DNA from: a bacterium
GTDB lineage: Bacteria > JAUVQV01 > DATDCY01
Reading direction: 5' to 3'
Length of the DNA stretch: 20,095 nt
Assembly: GCA_036524115.1 (NCBI GenBank)
Contig: DATDCY010000306.1
Location: forward strand, 1 to 20,095
Shown here: positions 14,265 through 20,095 of the stretch, one piece after another
Position numbering within the stretch: the stretch's first letter is position 1
Layout: each line of letters begins with the position of its first letter
The notes under the pieces: generated by a model
Database searches by the model: none
What the model was told of the DNA's origin: nothing
The model's input: the letters and a program-made list of their open reading frames with translations, nothing else
Translations under genes and position numbers: made by a program

Positions 14265-15287
14265 GTGTCCGAGCCCGCCCCCGCGGCCGGCGCCTTCCGG
14301 CCGGCAGCCCTCCGGATCGGATCGCTCAGCGTCTTCCCGCCGCTGGTGCTCGCGCCGATGGCCGGGCTCACCCACGCCCCGCTGCGCCGGTTGCTCGGCG
14401 AGCTCGGCGGCGTCGGGCTCTTCTACTCCGAGATGCTCAGCGCCCGCGCGCTGCGCCACGAGCTGCCCGGACGCTCGCGACAGCTGGCGGCGGCCGAGCG
14501 CGGACGTCCCCTGTGCCTGCAGATCTTCGCCGCCGAGCCCGAGCAGATCGCGCCCGCGGTGGCGGCCGGCGACGGCTGGCGCCCCGAGGTCTGGGACCTG
14601 AACTTCGGCTGCCCCGCCCCCGAGATCCTGCGGCAGGGCGCCGGGGGGGCGCTCGCGCGCGACCTGAGCCGGGCCTGGCGCATGGCGGAGGCGATGCGCC
14701 AGGCGGTCACGGGGCCGCTGCTCTTCAAGATCCGGGCCGAGGAGGACGGCGCGCGCCTCCTCGAGTTCGCGCGCCTCCTGGAGGCCGCAGGGGCCGACGG
14801 GATCGTCGTCCATGGCCGCACCGCCCGCGAGAAGCTCTGCCGCCCGGCGCGCTGGGAGCCGATCGCGGCGGTGGCCGCCGCGGTGCGCATCCCGGTGATC
14901 GGCAACGGCGACGTGCGGTCCTCGGCGGACGCCGAGCGCCTGCTCGCCGAGACCGGCTGCGCCGGCGTCATGATCGGCCGCGCGGCGGCGGAGCGGCCGT
15001 GGATCTTCCGCGAGATCGCCGCCGGCTGGGGCCTGCCGGTGCCGCCGCTGCGGCTGCGCACGCGCAGCGCCGTCTACCGCCGCCTCGCCAAGCTCCTGCA
15101 CGAGCACCTCGGCCACCCGCGCGACCTGTACCGGCTGCGCGAGTTCACCGGCTACTTCGCGAAGAACTACAAGTTCGGCCACCAGCTCTGGAAGGAGGTC
15201 CAGAACGCCGCGGACGTCGGGACGGCGCGGCGGATCGCCAAGGACTTCTTCTCGCGGCAGGAGGACGCCGGGGAGACGCTGGCGTGA
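14265..15287 (+). CDS. dus: tRNA-dihydrouridine synthase (Dus family)
   Basis: 340 residues, typical of DusB-like proteins. These FMN enzymes use NADPH to reduce uridines in the tRNA D-loop. The TIM-barrel shows VLAPMAGLTHAPLRRL (29-43) at the FMN site, the catalytic cysteine in LNFGCPAPEILRQGAGGAL (Cys116), FKIRAEED, VHGRTAREKL and VIGNGDVRS, and MIGRAAAERPWIF near the phosphate site. The C-terminal helical domain (FTGYFAKNYKFGHQLWKEV) binds tRNA. The usual Asn-Met-Gly-Cys-Pro motif reads Asn-Phe-Gly-Cys-Pro here, a mild change. The start GTG 14265 follows AGGGG at a spacing of about 9 nt, 11 nt after the previous stop. It overlaps the next gene by GTGA. DusB is favoured over DusA or DusC, but the subtype is not certain. 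Confidence 0.92.
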   Translation: MSEPAPAAGAFRPAALRIGSLSVFPPLVLAPMAGLTHAPLRRLLGELGGVGLFYSEMLSARALRHELPGRSRQLAAAERGRPLCLQIFAAEPEQIAPAVAAGDGWRPEVWDLNFGCPAPEILRQGAGGALARDLSRAWRMAEAMRQAVTGPLLFKIRAEEDGARLLEFARLLEAAGADGIVVHGRTAREKLCRPARWEPIAAVAAAVRIPVIGNGDVRSSADAERLLAETGCAGVMIGRAAAERPWIFREIAAGWGLPVPPLRLRTRSAVYRRLAKLLHEHLGHPRDLYRLREFTGYFAKNYKFGHQLWKEVQNAADVGTARRIAKDFFSRQEDAGETLA

Positions 15288-15718
15288 GCGAGGCCCCCTG
15301 GTACGCGGACGGGCTGCGCTTCGCGTGCCGCCGCTGCGGCGCCTGCTGCACGGGCGGACCCGGGTACGTGTGGCTTCGCGCCGGCGAGGCGGCCGCGCTC
15401 GCCGCCCGGCTCGGGCTGGACGAGCCGGCCTTCATCGAGCGCCACACGCGGCGCGAGTTCGGGCTGCTGAGCCTGCGCGAGGAGGAGGACGGCCGCTGCG
15501 TCCTCTTCGTGCCCGGCGCCGGGTGCCTGGCCTACGAGGCGCGCCCGCGCCAGTGCCGGACGTGGCCCTTCTGGCCGCGCATCGTCGCCTCGCGCGGCGC
15601 CTGGGAGAAGGAGGCCGCCGGCTGTCCGGGGATGGGCTCGGGCGAGCTCTTCGGGGCCGAGCGCATCGAGGAGCTGGCGCGCGAGCCGGTGCGACCGCCG
15701 GCGCGCGGCGGCCGCTGA
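15284..15718 (+). CDS. YkgJ-type cysteine-cluster (zinc/iron-chelating) protein
   Basis: 144 residues of the YkgJ/CxxCxxCC family, presumed to bind a metal ion or an Fe-S cluster; the function is unknown for most members. The motif at the N-terminus is CRRCGACC (Cys15, 18, 21, 22), followed by Cys72, Cys81 (GCLAYEARPRQ), Cys91 (CRTWPFWP) and Cys114 (AAGCPGMG), the standard spacing of the family. The protein is soluble with no signal peptide. The start GTG 15284 overlaps the dus stop by GTGA, so it is coupled to dus. The adjacency fits an RNA-modification or metal-supply link, but I cannot choose between them. Confidence 0.88.
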   Translation: MSEAPWYADGLRFACRRCGACCTGGPGYVWLRAGEAAALAARLGLDEPAFIERHTRREFGLLSLREEEDGRCVLFVPGAGCLAYEARPRQCRTWPFWPRIVASRGAWEKEAAGCPGMGSGELFGAERIEELAREPVRPPARGGR

Positions 15719-15756
15719 GGGGCGCCGCGTGCCTCGCCTTGCCGCGCGTTTGGCGC

Positions 15757-15762
15757 TATATT
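15757..15762 (+). promoter_or_regulatory. -10 box (TATATT), leaderless spacing
   Basis: TATATT ends 8 nt before the ATG at 15771 in a locally AT-richer stretch; no -35 box at proper spacing and no SD. It probably starts the transcript of the membrane protein and possibly the gsp genes. Confidence 0.45.
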
Positions 15763-15770
15763 CCAGAATC

Positions 15771-16223
15771 ATGCCCGGAGAACCCGATGTCGGTGACGGC
15801 GCGCCCGCGGGCCCGGAGGCCGGCGCCCCCGCAACCCCGCCCGAGCGCCACGGGCGGCGCTACACCGCGCGCCAGGTCTTCTTCTGGTCGGTCCTCGCCG
15901 CCTTCGTGGCGGTCGGCGTGCGGCTGCACTGGGAGGGCTCGGTCATCGCGGCCGGCGCCGTGCTCTGGGGCCTCGCCACGCACATCTTCGGCGCGCTCTT
16001 CGCGCTGGCGCTCGGCTGGCTCGCCGCCTTCCCGATCGCCGGGCCGCTCATCGTCAAGGCGCTCACCTGGCCGCTGTTCCTGCTCATCAACGGCGCGGCG
16101 TTCTTCACCTCGCTCGTGGGCATCAACATCGGCAAGGGGCGGCAGGTCTTCGAGGCGCGCGTCGCGGCGACGATCCTGATGACGGGCGTGCTCATCGGCT
16201 TCATCCTCGGGAAGGTCTTCTAG
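15771..16223 (+). CDS. Small multi-pass membrane protein, unknown function
   Basis: 150 residues. A Pro/Gly/Ala-rich cytoplasmic leader of ~30 residues (MPGEPDVGDGAPAG...) precedes about four hydrophobic segments: QVFFWSVLAAFVAVGV, AAGAVLWGLATHIFGALFAL, PLIVKALTWPLFLLINGAAF and ATILMTGVLIGFILGKVF. Between the last two is a charged loop, GINIGKGRQVFEARV. I do not recognise the family. The start ATG 15771 is chosen because a TATATT box sits 8 nt upstream, while an earlier in-frame ATG-like start would add only a few unsupported residues. It stands 26 nt before gspE on the same strand and may belong to its transcript, but its leader and composition do not resemble a Gsp inner-membrane platform protein. 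Confidence 0.7.
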   Translation: MPGEPDVGDGAPAGPEAGAPATPPERHGRRYTARQVFFWSVLAAFVAVGVRLHWEGSVIAAGAVLWGLATHIFGALFALALGWLAAFPIAGPLIVKALTWPLFLLINGAAFFTSLVGINIGKGRQVFEARVAATILMTGVLIGFILGKVF

Positions 16224-16249
16224 GGCGCGCTGCGCGCGCGGAGGGACAC

Positions 16250-17851
16250 ATGGCGAACGAGCCGGCGGCAACGGACACGGGCGGCGGCGCGACGACGCAG
16301 CGCGAGGGCGGACGCGAGCTGGCGGCCCGCCTCGGCTTGCCGTACCTGGAGGCCGGCGGCTACCCCGAGACGCCGTGGGCGGGGACCGGCCTCTCGGTGA
16401 AGTTCCTGCGCCGCTACCGCTGCCTGCCGCTCGCGGTCGAGGCCGGGAGGCTGCGGGTGGCGATGGCCGACCCGGCCGACACGGCGACGCTCGAGGCCAT
16501 CCGCGCCTGGACCGGCCTGGAGGCGGAGCCCGCCGTCGGCGAGGAGGCCGACATCCTCGAAGCGGTCGAGCGGCTCTACGGCTCGGGCTCGACGACCGTC
16601 CAGAAGATCATCGAGGACATGGGCAGCGGCGACGTGGAAATTCTCTCGGGCGAGGCCGAGGAGGACGCCGAGCACCTGCGCGACCTGGCGTCGGAGGCGC
16701 CGGTCATCCGGCTCGTGAACCTGATCATCACCCGCGCGGCCGAGGCCGGCGCGAGCGACATCCACTTCGAGCCGTTCGAGGACCGCCTGATCGTGCGCTC
16801 CCGCGTCGACGGCGTGCTCCACGAGGTGGAGTCGCCGCCGCGGCGGCTGACGGCGGCGATCGTCTCGCGCGTCAAGCTCATGGCGAAAATGAACATCGCC
16901 GAGCGCCGGCTGCCGCAGGACGGGCGGATCCGCGTCCGCGTCGGCGAGCGCGGCATCGACATCCGCGTCTCCACGGTGCCGACGGTCTTCGGCGAGAGCC
17001 TCGTGCTGCGGCTGCTCGACCGCTCGCGCGTGTTCCTCGACCTGGCGACGCTCGGCTTCGTGGGGCGGGAGCTGGCGGCCTTCGAGAAGCTCATCACCCG
17101 CCCCTACGGCATGCTCCTGGTCACGGGCCCGACCGGCAGCGGCAAGACGACGACCCTCTACGCGGTCCTCGACCGGCTCAATTCGCCGGAGAAGAAGATC
17201 GTCACGATCGAGGACCCCGTCGAGTACCAGCTCGCGGGCGTCAACCAGATCCAGGTCATGCCCAAGATCGGCCTCACCTTCGCCTCCGGGCTGCGCTCGA
17301 TCGTGCGCCAGGACCCGGACGTCATCCTCGTCGGCGAGATCCGCGACCGCGAGACCGCGGACATCGCCATCCAGTCGGCGCTCACCGGCCACCTCGTCTT
17401 CTCGACGGTGCACACCAACGACGCGGCGGGGGCCGTGACCCGCCTCGAGGACATGGGCGTCGAGAGCTTCCTCATCGCCTCCGCCGTGATCGGGATCATC
17501 GCGCAGCGGCTCGTGCGCCGCATCTGCCCCGAGTGCTCGACCCCCGCGCCGCCGGACCCCGCGCTGCTGCGCTCGCTCGGCGCCGACCCCGGCGCGCCGG
17601 CCGACTACCGCGCCGGCAGGGGCTGCGAGAGCTGCAACGGCACCGGCTTCCGCGGGCGGCTCGGGATCTTCGAGCTGCTGCCGCTCGACGACACGATCCG
17701 CGGCCTGGTGCTCTCGCACGCCAGCGCGGGCGCGATCCGCGAGGCGGCGATGCGCACCGGCATGCGCACGATGCGCGGCGACGGTCTGGAGAAGGCGGCG
17801 CGCGGCGTGACGACCGTCGCCGAGGTCCTGCGCGTGACGCAGGAGGAATAG
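16250..17851 (+). CDS. gspE: Type II secretion / type IV pilus assembly ATPase GspE
   Basis: 533 residues. GspE is the cytoplasmic hexameric ATPase that drives pseudopilus growth. An N-terminal MshEN-like domain (LGLPYLEAG..., KFLRRYRCLPLAVE, MADPADTATL) is followed by the core: SDIHFEPFEDRLIVRSRVDG, Walker A GPTGSGKT at 293-300, the Asp box VTIEDPVEYQL, Walker B DPDVILVGEIRDRETA, the His box TGHLVFSTVHTNDA, and a four-cysteine zinc site (Cys426, 429, 459, 462). The zinc site and the downstream gspF, G and H favour GspE over PilB, though the two are closely related. SD GGAGGG lies 5 nt before the ATG. It is the first of a run of gsp genes; gspD, C and L-M are not in the window. Confidence 0.93.
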   Translation: MANEPAATDTGGGATTQREGGRELAARLGLPYLEAGGYPETPWAGTGLSVKFLRRYRCLPLAVEAGRLRVAMADPADTATLEAIRAWTGLEAEPAVGEEADILEAVERLYGSGSTTVQKIIEDMGSGDVEILSGEAEEDAEHLRDLASEAPVIRLVNLIITRAAEAGASDIHFEPFEDRLIVRSRVDGVLHEVESPPRRLTAAIVSRVKLMAKMNIAERRLPQDGRIRVRVGERGIDIRVSTVPTVFGESLVLRLLDRSRVFLDLATLGFVGRELAAFEKLITRPYGMLLVTGPTGSGKTTTLYAVLDRLNSPEKKIVTIEDPVEYQLAGVNQIQVMPKIGLTFASGLRSIVRQDPDVILVGEIRDRETADIAIQSALTGHLVFSTVHTNDAAGAVTRLEDMGVESFLIASAVIGIIAQRLVRRICPECSTPAPPDPALLRSLGADPGAPADYRAGRGCESCNGTGFRGRLGIFELLPLDDTIRGLVLSHASAGAIREAAMRTGMRTMRGDGLEKAARGVTTVAEVLRVTQEE

Positions 17852-17853
17852 CC

Positions 17854-19071
17854 CTGCCGACCTTCGCCTACCGTGCCACCGACCGCGAGGGCAAGACCGT
17901 CGACGGCCGCATCGAGGCCGCGGACGCCGCCAGCGTCGCCGGGCGCCTGCAGGAGCTGGGCTTCTACCCGCTCGCCGTGCGGCCGGCCGCGGCCGACGCC
18001 GAGCCGGCGGCCGGGCTCCCGCGCCTGGGCCGCGGCGGCGGGGGGGGGCGGCGGCTCGCGGAGTTCTCCCGCCAGCTCGCGGTGCTGCTCGAGGCCGGGA
18101 TCCCCCTCGACCACGCGCTCGGCATCGCGGGCGAGGTCGCCGACGCTCCGGAGTTCCGGGGCATCATCGCGCGGGTCCGCCGCTCGGTCGAGGAGGGCGC
18201 CTCGTTCGCCGACGCGCTGGCGCGCCACCCGCGCACCTTCAACGAGCTGTACGTGAGCATGGTGCGCGCGGGCGAGGCCGGCGGCGCGCTCGACCAGATC
18301 CTCAAGCGGCTGGCCGAGTTCCTCGAGGAGTGGCAGCGCATCCGCGACGTCGTCGTCTCGGCGCTGCTCTATCCGGCGTTCCTGAGCGCGTTCGCGGTCG
18401 GGGCGGTCACGCTCCTGATCGTCGTCGTCGTGCCGCGGTTCGCCGGCGTCTTCGGGGACCTGGGCAGCAAGCTGCCGGCGCCGACGCGGCTGCTGCTGGC
18501 CGTGAGCGATTTCGTGCGCAGCGCCTGGTGGGTCATCGGCGCCGCGCTGGTGGCGCTCGGGGGCGCGCTGAGCGCCGCGGCGCGCACGCCGCGCTGGCGC
18601 GCCTGGTGGGACCGCGCCGTGCTCGGCCTGCCGCTGGCCGGGGACCTGGCGGTGAAGGTCCAGGTCTCGCGCTTCGCGCGCGTCTTCGGCACGCTGATCG
18701 CCAGCGGCGTGCCGATCCTGCGCGCGCTGGAGATCGTCACGGGGACGCTGAACAACTCGGTGTTCGCCGCCTCGCTCGCCCGCGTGCAGAGCGGCCTCAA
18801 GGAGGGGCAGGGCGTCGCCGAGCCGCTGCGGCGCGCCGGGGTGTTCCCGCCGCTGTTCCTGCACATGGTCGCCGTCGGCGAGGAGACCGGGCGCCTCGAG
18901 GAGATGATGCTCACCGTGGCCTCCAGCTACGACCGGGACGTCGAGACCTCGGCGCGCCGGTTGCTTTCGCTCCTCGAGCCCGTTATCATTCTTCTCATGG
19001 GCGTCGTCATCGGTGCCATCATCCTCTCGATCCTATGGGCGATCTTCAGCGTCAACCAGCTCGCCCTCTAG
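17854..19071 (+). CDS. gspF: Type II secretion inner-membrane platform protein GspF, CTG start
   Basis: 405 residues, the usual GspF length. GspF is the polytopic inner-membrane protein on which pseudopilins are assembled. The N-terminus PTFAYRATDREGKTVDGRIEA is the family start. Two repeated T2SSF domains follow (about 60-190 and 260-385), marked by EFSRQLAVLLEAGIPLDHAL and FARVFGTLIASGVPILRAL. Three membrane segments are seen: FLSAFAVGAVTLLIVVVV, WWVIGAALVALGGAL and IILLMGVVIGAIILSIL. The family start falls on CTG 17854, preceded by AGGAGG at 17841-17846 with ideal spacing, and no ATG, GTG or TTG lies near it, so a CTG start is proposed. A run of nine G at 18040-18048 lies in a glycine-rich linker and could slip. 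It overlaps gspG by 37 nt. Confidence 0.92.
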   Translation: MPTFAYRATDREGKTVDGRIEAADAASVAGRLQELGFYPLAVRPAAADAEPAAGLPRLGRGGGGGRRLAEFSRQLAVLLEAGIPLDHALGIAGEVADAPEFRGIIARVRRSVEEGASFADALARHPRTFNELYVSMVRAGEAGGALDQILKRLAEFLEEWQRIRDVVVSALLYPAFLSAFAVGAVTLLIVVVVPRFAGVFGDLGSKLPAPTRLLLAVSDFVRSAWWVIGAALVALGGALSAAARTPRWRAWWDRAVLGLPLAGDLAVKVQVSRFARVFGTLIASGVPILRALEIVTGTLNNSVFAASLARVQSGLKEGQGVAEPLRRAGVFPPLFLHMVAVGEETGRLEEMMLTVASSYDRDVETSARRLLSLLEPVIILLMGVVIGAIILSILWAIFSVNQLAL

Positions 19072-19481
19072 CGGCGGCGGCGCGCCGGGGCCTCCCCGGC
19101 CTGCGCGATGAGCGCGGCCTGACGCTCATCGAGCTGCTCGTCGTGATGGTCATCCTCGGCCTGTTCTCGATGATCGTCTACCAGCAGTTCTTCCCGCAGG
19201 TCGACAAGGCCAAGATCCAGACCACCCGCACGCAGATGGAGATCATGGCGCTGGCCCTCGACAGCTACCGGCTCGACGTCGGCGAGTACCCGCCGGCCCT
19301 CGGCGACCTGGTGCAGTCCTCCTCGCCGCGCTGGAAGGGCCCCTACCTGCAGAAGGGCAAGGTCCCCAAGGACCCCTGGGGGAACGACTACACCTACCAG
19401 GTCCAGGAGGGGGGGAACGCCTTCACACTCGCCTCGACCGGGGACGGGAAGAAGGAAATCCGCTACGGCGAAGAGGAATGA
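19035..19481 (+). CDS. gspG: Major pseudopilin GspG
   Basis: 148 residues. The prepilin motif is RG|LTLIELLVVMVILGLF, cleaved by the prepilin peptidase after Gly28, with Glu at mature position 5; Leu rather than Phe stands at +1. The C-terminal part has the GspG hallmark: LDSYRLDVGEYPPALGDLV, YLQKGKVPKDPWGNDYTYQ, and a GDGKKE end, as in the calcium-binding loop region of major pseudopilins. Mature length ~120 residues is normal. The start ATG 19035 lies inside gspF (37-nt overlap) and gives a 28-residue leader, rather long; no later ATG or GTG is in frame before the cleavage site. It forms the pseudopilus shaft that pushes folded proteins through the outer-membrane secretin. Confidence 0.93.
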   Translation: MGDLQRQPARPLAAAARRGLPGLRDERGLTLIELLVVMVILGLFSMIVYQQFFPQVDKAKIQTTRTQMEIMALALDSYRLDVGEYPPALGDLVQSSSPRWKGPYLQKGKVPKDPWGNDYTYQVQEGGNAFTLASTGDGKKEIRYGEEE

Positions 19482-19488
19482 CGCAGCG

Positions 19489-19926
19489 GTGGCTGCCCCC
19501 GCCCGCGCGGGCTTCACGCTGATCGAAGTCCTCCTCGTCCTCGTCGTCCTCGCGATCGCCGGCGTCATCGCCTACCCGGCCCTGCAGCCGGCGCTGGAGT
19601 CCGCCCGCGCCGAAACGGCCGGGCGCCGCACCGCCGCGTTCCTCGACGACGTGCGCCGGCGCGCGGTGCTCGGGCGGGCCGAGCTGGAGGTCGCCTGCCG
19701 CCCGCGCGAGGGGAGGCTGGTGCTGCGAGGCGGATCCGGCGAGCCGCGCGACTTCCGCGTCCCCGAGGGCATGACGATCGTCTCCTGTCGCCCCGACCGG
19801 GTGCGCTACTTCCCGCAGGGCTCCTCCACCGGCATGGCGCTGGTGCTGCGCGACCGGCGCGGACGCGAGCGTCGCGTCGCCGTCGGCGCGTTCACCGGGC
19901 TGGCTGCCGTCGTCGAGGCGCCCTGA
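19489..19926 (+). CDS. gspH: Minor pseudopilin GspH-like
   Basis: 145 residues. A short leader (MAAPARAG) precedes the prepilin cleavage site, G|FTLIEVLLVLVVLAIAGVIAYPAL, with Phe+1 and Glu+5. The rest is a beta-rich globular domain (FLDDVRRRAVLGRAELEVACRP, LVLRGG, VPEGMTIVS, FPQGSSTGMALVLRDRRGRE), which matches the GspH/FimT type of minor pseudopilin found at the pseudopilus tip. Family assignment rests on the N-terminus, the PQGSSTG-type segment and gene order after gspG. The start is GTG 19489, 7 nt after the gspG stop. There is no strong [10 protein letters not shown] within gspG lies about 12 nt before it. Confidence 0.85.
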   Translation: MAAPARAGFTLIEVLLVLVVLAIAGVIAYPALQPALESARAETAGRRTAAFLDDVRRRAVLGRAELEVACRPREGRLVLRGGSGEPRDFRVPEGMTIVSCRPDRVRYFPQGSSTGMALVLRDRRGRERRVAVGAFTGLAAVVEAP

Positions 19927-20095
19927 CGGCCGCCACGGTCCTCGTCCGGCGCGCCTCCTACCCGGTGCCGGCGGTGCTCGTGGAGGAGGCGCTCGAGCGC
20001 TTCGCGCCGCCGCTGGCCGGCCGGCGGGTGCTGGTCAAGCCGAACTGCGTGCTCGGCGCCGCGCCGGAGCAGGCGGCGACGACGCACCCGAGCCT
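19923..20095 (+). CDS. DUF362-domain protein, N-terminus only
   Basis: 57 codons before the right edge. The sequence TVLVRRASYP...VLVEEALERF, then RRVLVKPNCVLGAAPE and TTHPS, matches the start of DUF362 proteins ('kpN..l....P...tThP'), which often carry a later ferredoxin-like region and have no settled function. No ATG, GTG or TTG precedes the conserved start in frame. The best start is CTG 19923, whose last two bases are the first two of the gspH stop codon (CTGA overlap), like the GTGA overlaps elsewhere. GTG 19964 would cut into the domain. It is placed at the end of the gsp operon; any role in secretion is unproven. Confidence 0.65.
   Translation, partial: MTAATVLVRRASYPVPAVLVEEALERFAPPLAGRRVLVKPNCVLGAAPEQAATTHPS

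Noticed and set aside
1-20095. tRNA, rRNA or transposase genes
   Set aside because: I looked for tRNA arms, rRNA-like stretches and transposase motifs and saw none.

Overview
This is a GC-rich bacterial window (about 70% G+C by eye) from an organism I cannot name. Mercury-methylation genes, a cysteine-rich 'CW' receiver protein and a Gsp-type secretion operon would fit a Desulfobacterota-like or related anaerobic lineage, but that is inference. TGA, TAG and GTG are used normally, many genes overlap by GTGA, and several genes have a -10-like hexamer only 6-8 nt before the start codon with no Shine-Dalgarno (SD) sequence, suggesting leaderless transcripts.

Layout. 1-2187 (minus): the N-terminus of a PAS-domain sensor protein and an MsbA-type ABC exporter. 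2423-3274 (plus): a HEAT-repeat protein, convergent with a receiver-domain protein at 3282-3869 (minus). 3983-5433 (minus): a coupled pair, a DtxR-type metal regulator and a creatininase-family amidohydrolase. 5465-5776: two 156-bp tandem repeats bearing palindromes. 5663-8093 (minus): the key locus, reading in transcription order a small His-rich membrane protein, a SAM methyltransferase, hgcA and hgcB. 8154-9992 (minus): a TMTC-like membrane/TPR protein. 10164-15718 (plus): ileS, a small lipoprotein, a PilW-like TPR lipoprotein, a tRNA-dihydrouridine synthase and a YkgJ-type cysteine-cluster protein. 15771-20095 (plus): a small membrane protein, gspE, gspF, gspG, gspH and the start of a DUF362 protein.

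The main discovery is at hgcA. The corrinoid protein HgcA (cap-helix motif NVWCAAGK) and ferredoxin HgcB together methylate Hg(II). Here the hgcA frame continues upstream through one in-frame TGA to an ATG that has its own TATACT box. The TGA is followed directly by a Cys codon (TGA-TGT). Exactly 18 nt after the TGA lies a GGTCA loop closed by a perfect 7-bp stem, the same spacing and loop start (GGUC) I remember for the E. coli fdhF SECIS. I propose that this HgcA is a selenoprotein with an N-terminal Sec-Cys pair. Selenolate binds mercury very strongly, so this would be a new twist on mercury methylation. It is unproven.

A second oddity is that hgcB runs into the palindromic repeat exactly at residue 99 and gains about 36 repeat-encoded residues after its Cys-rich tail. 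A third is a G+C change inside ileS near 10650, which suggests a recombination boundary.
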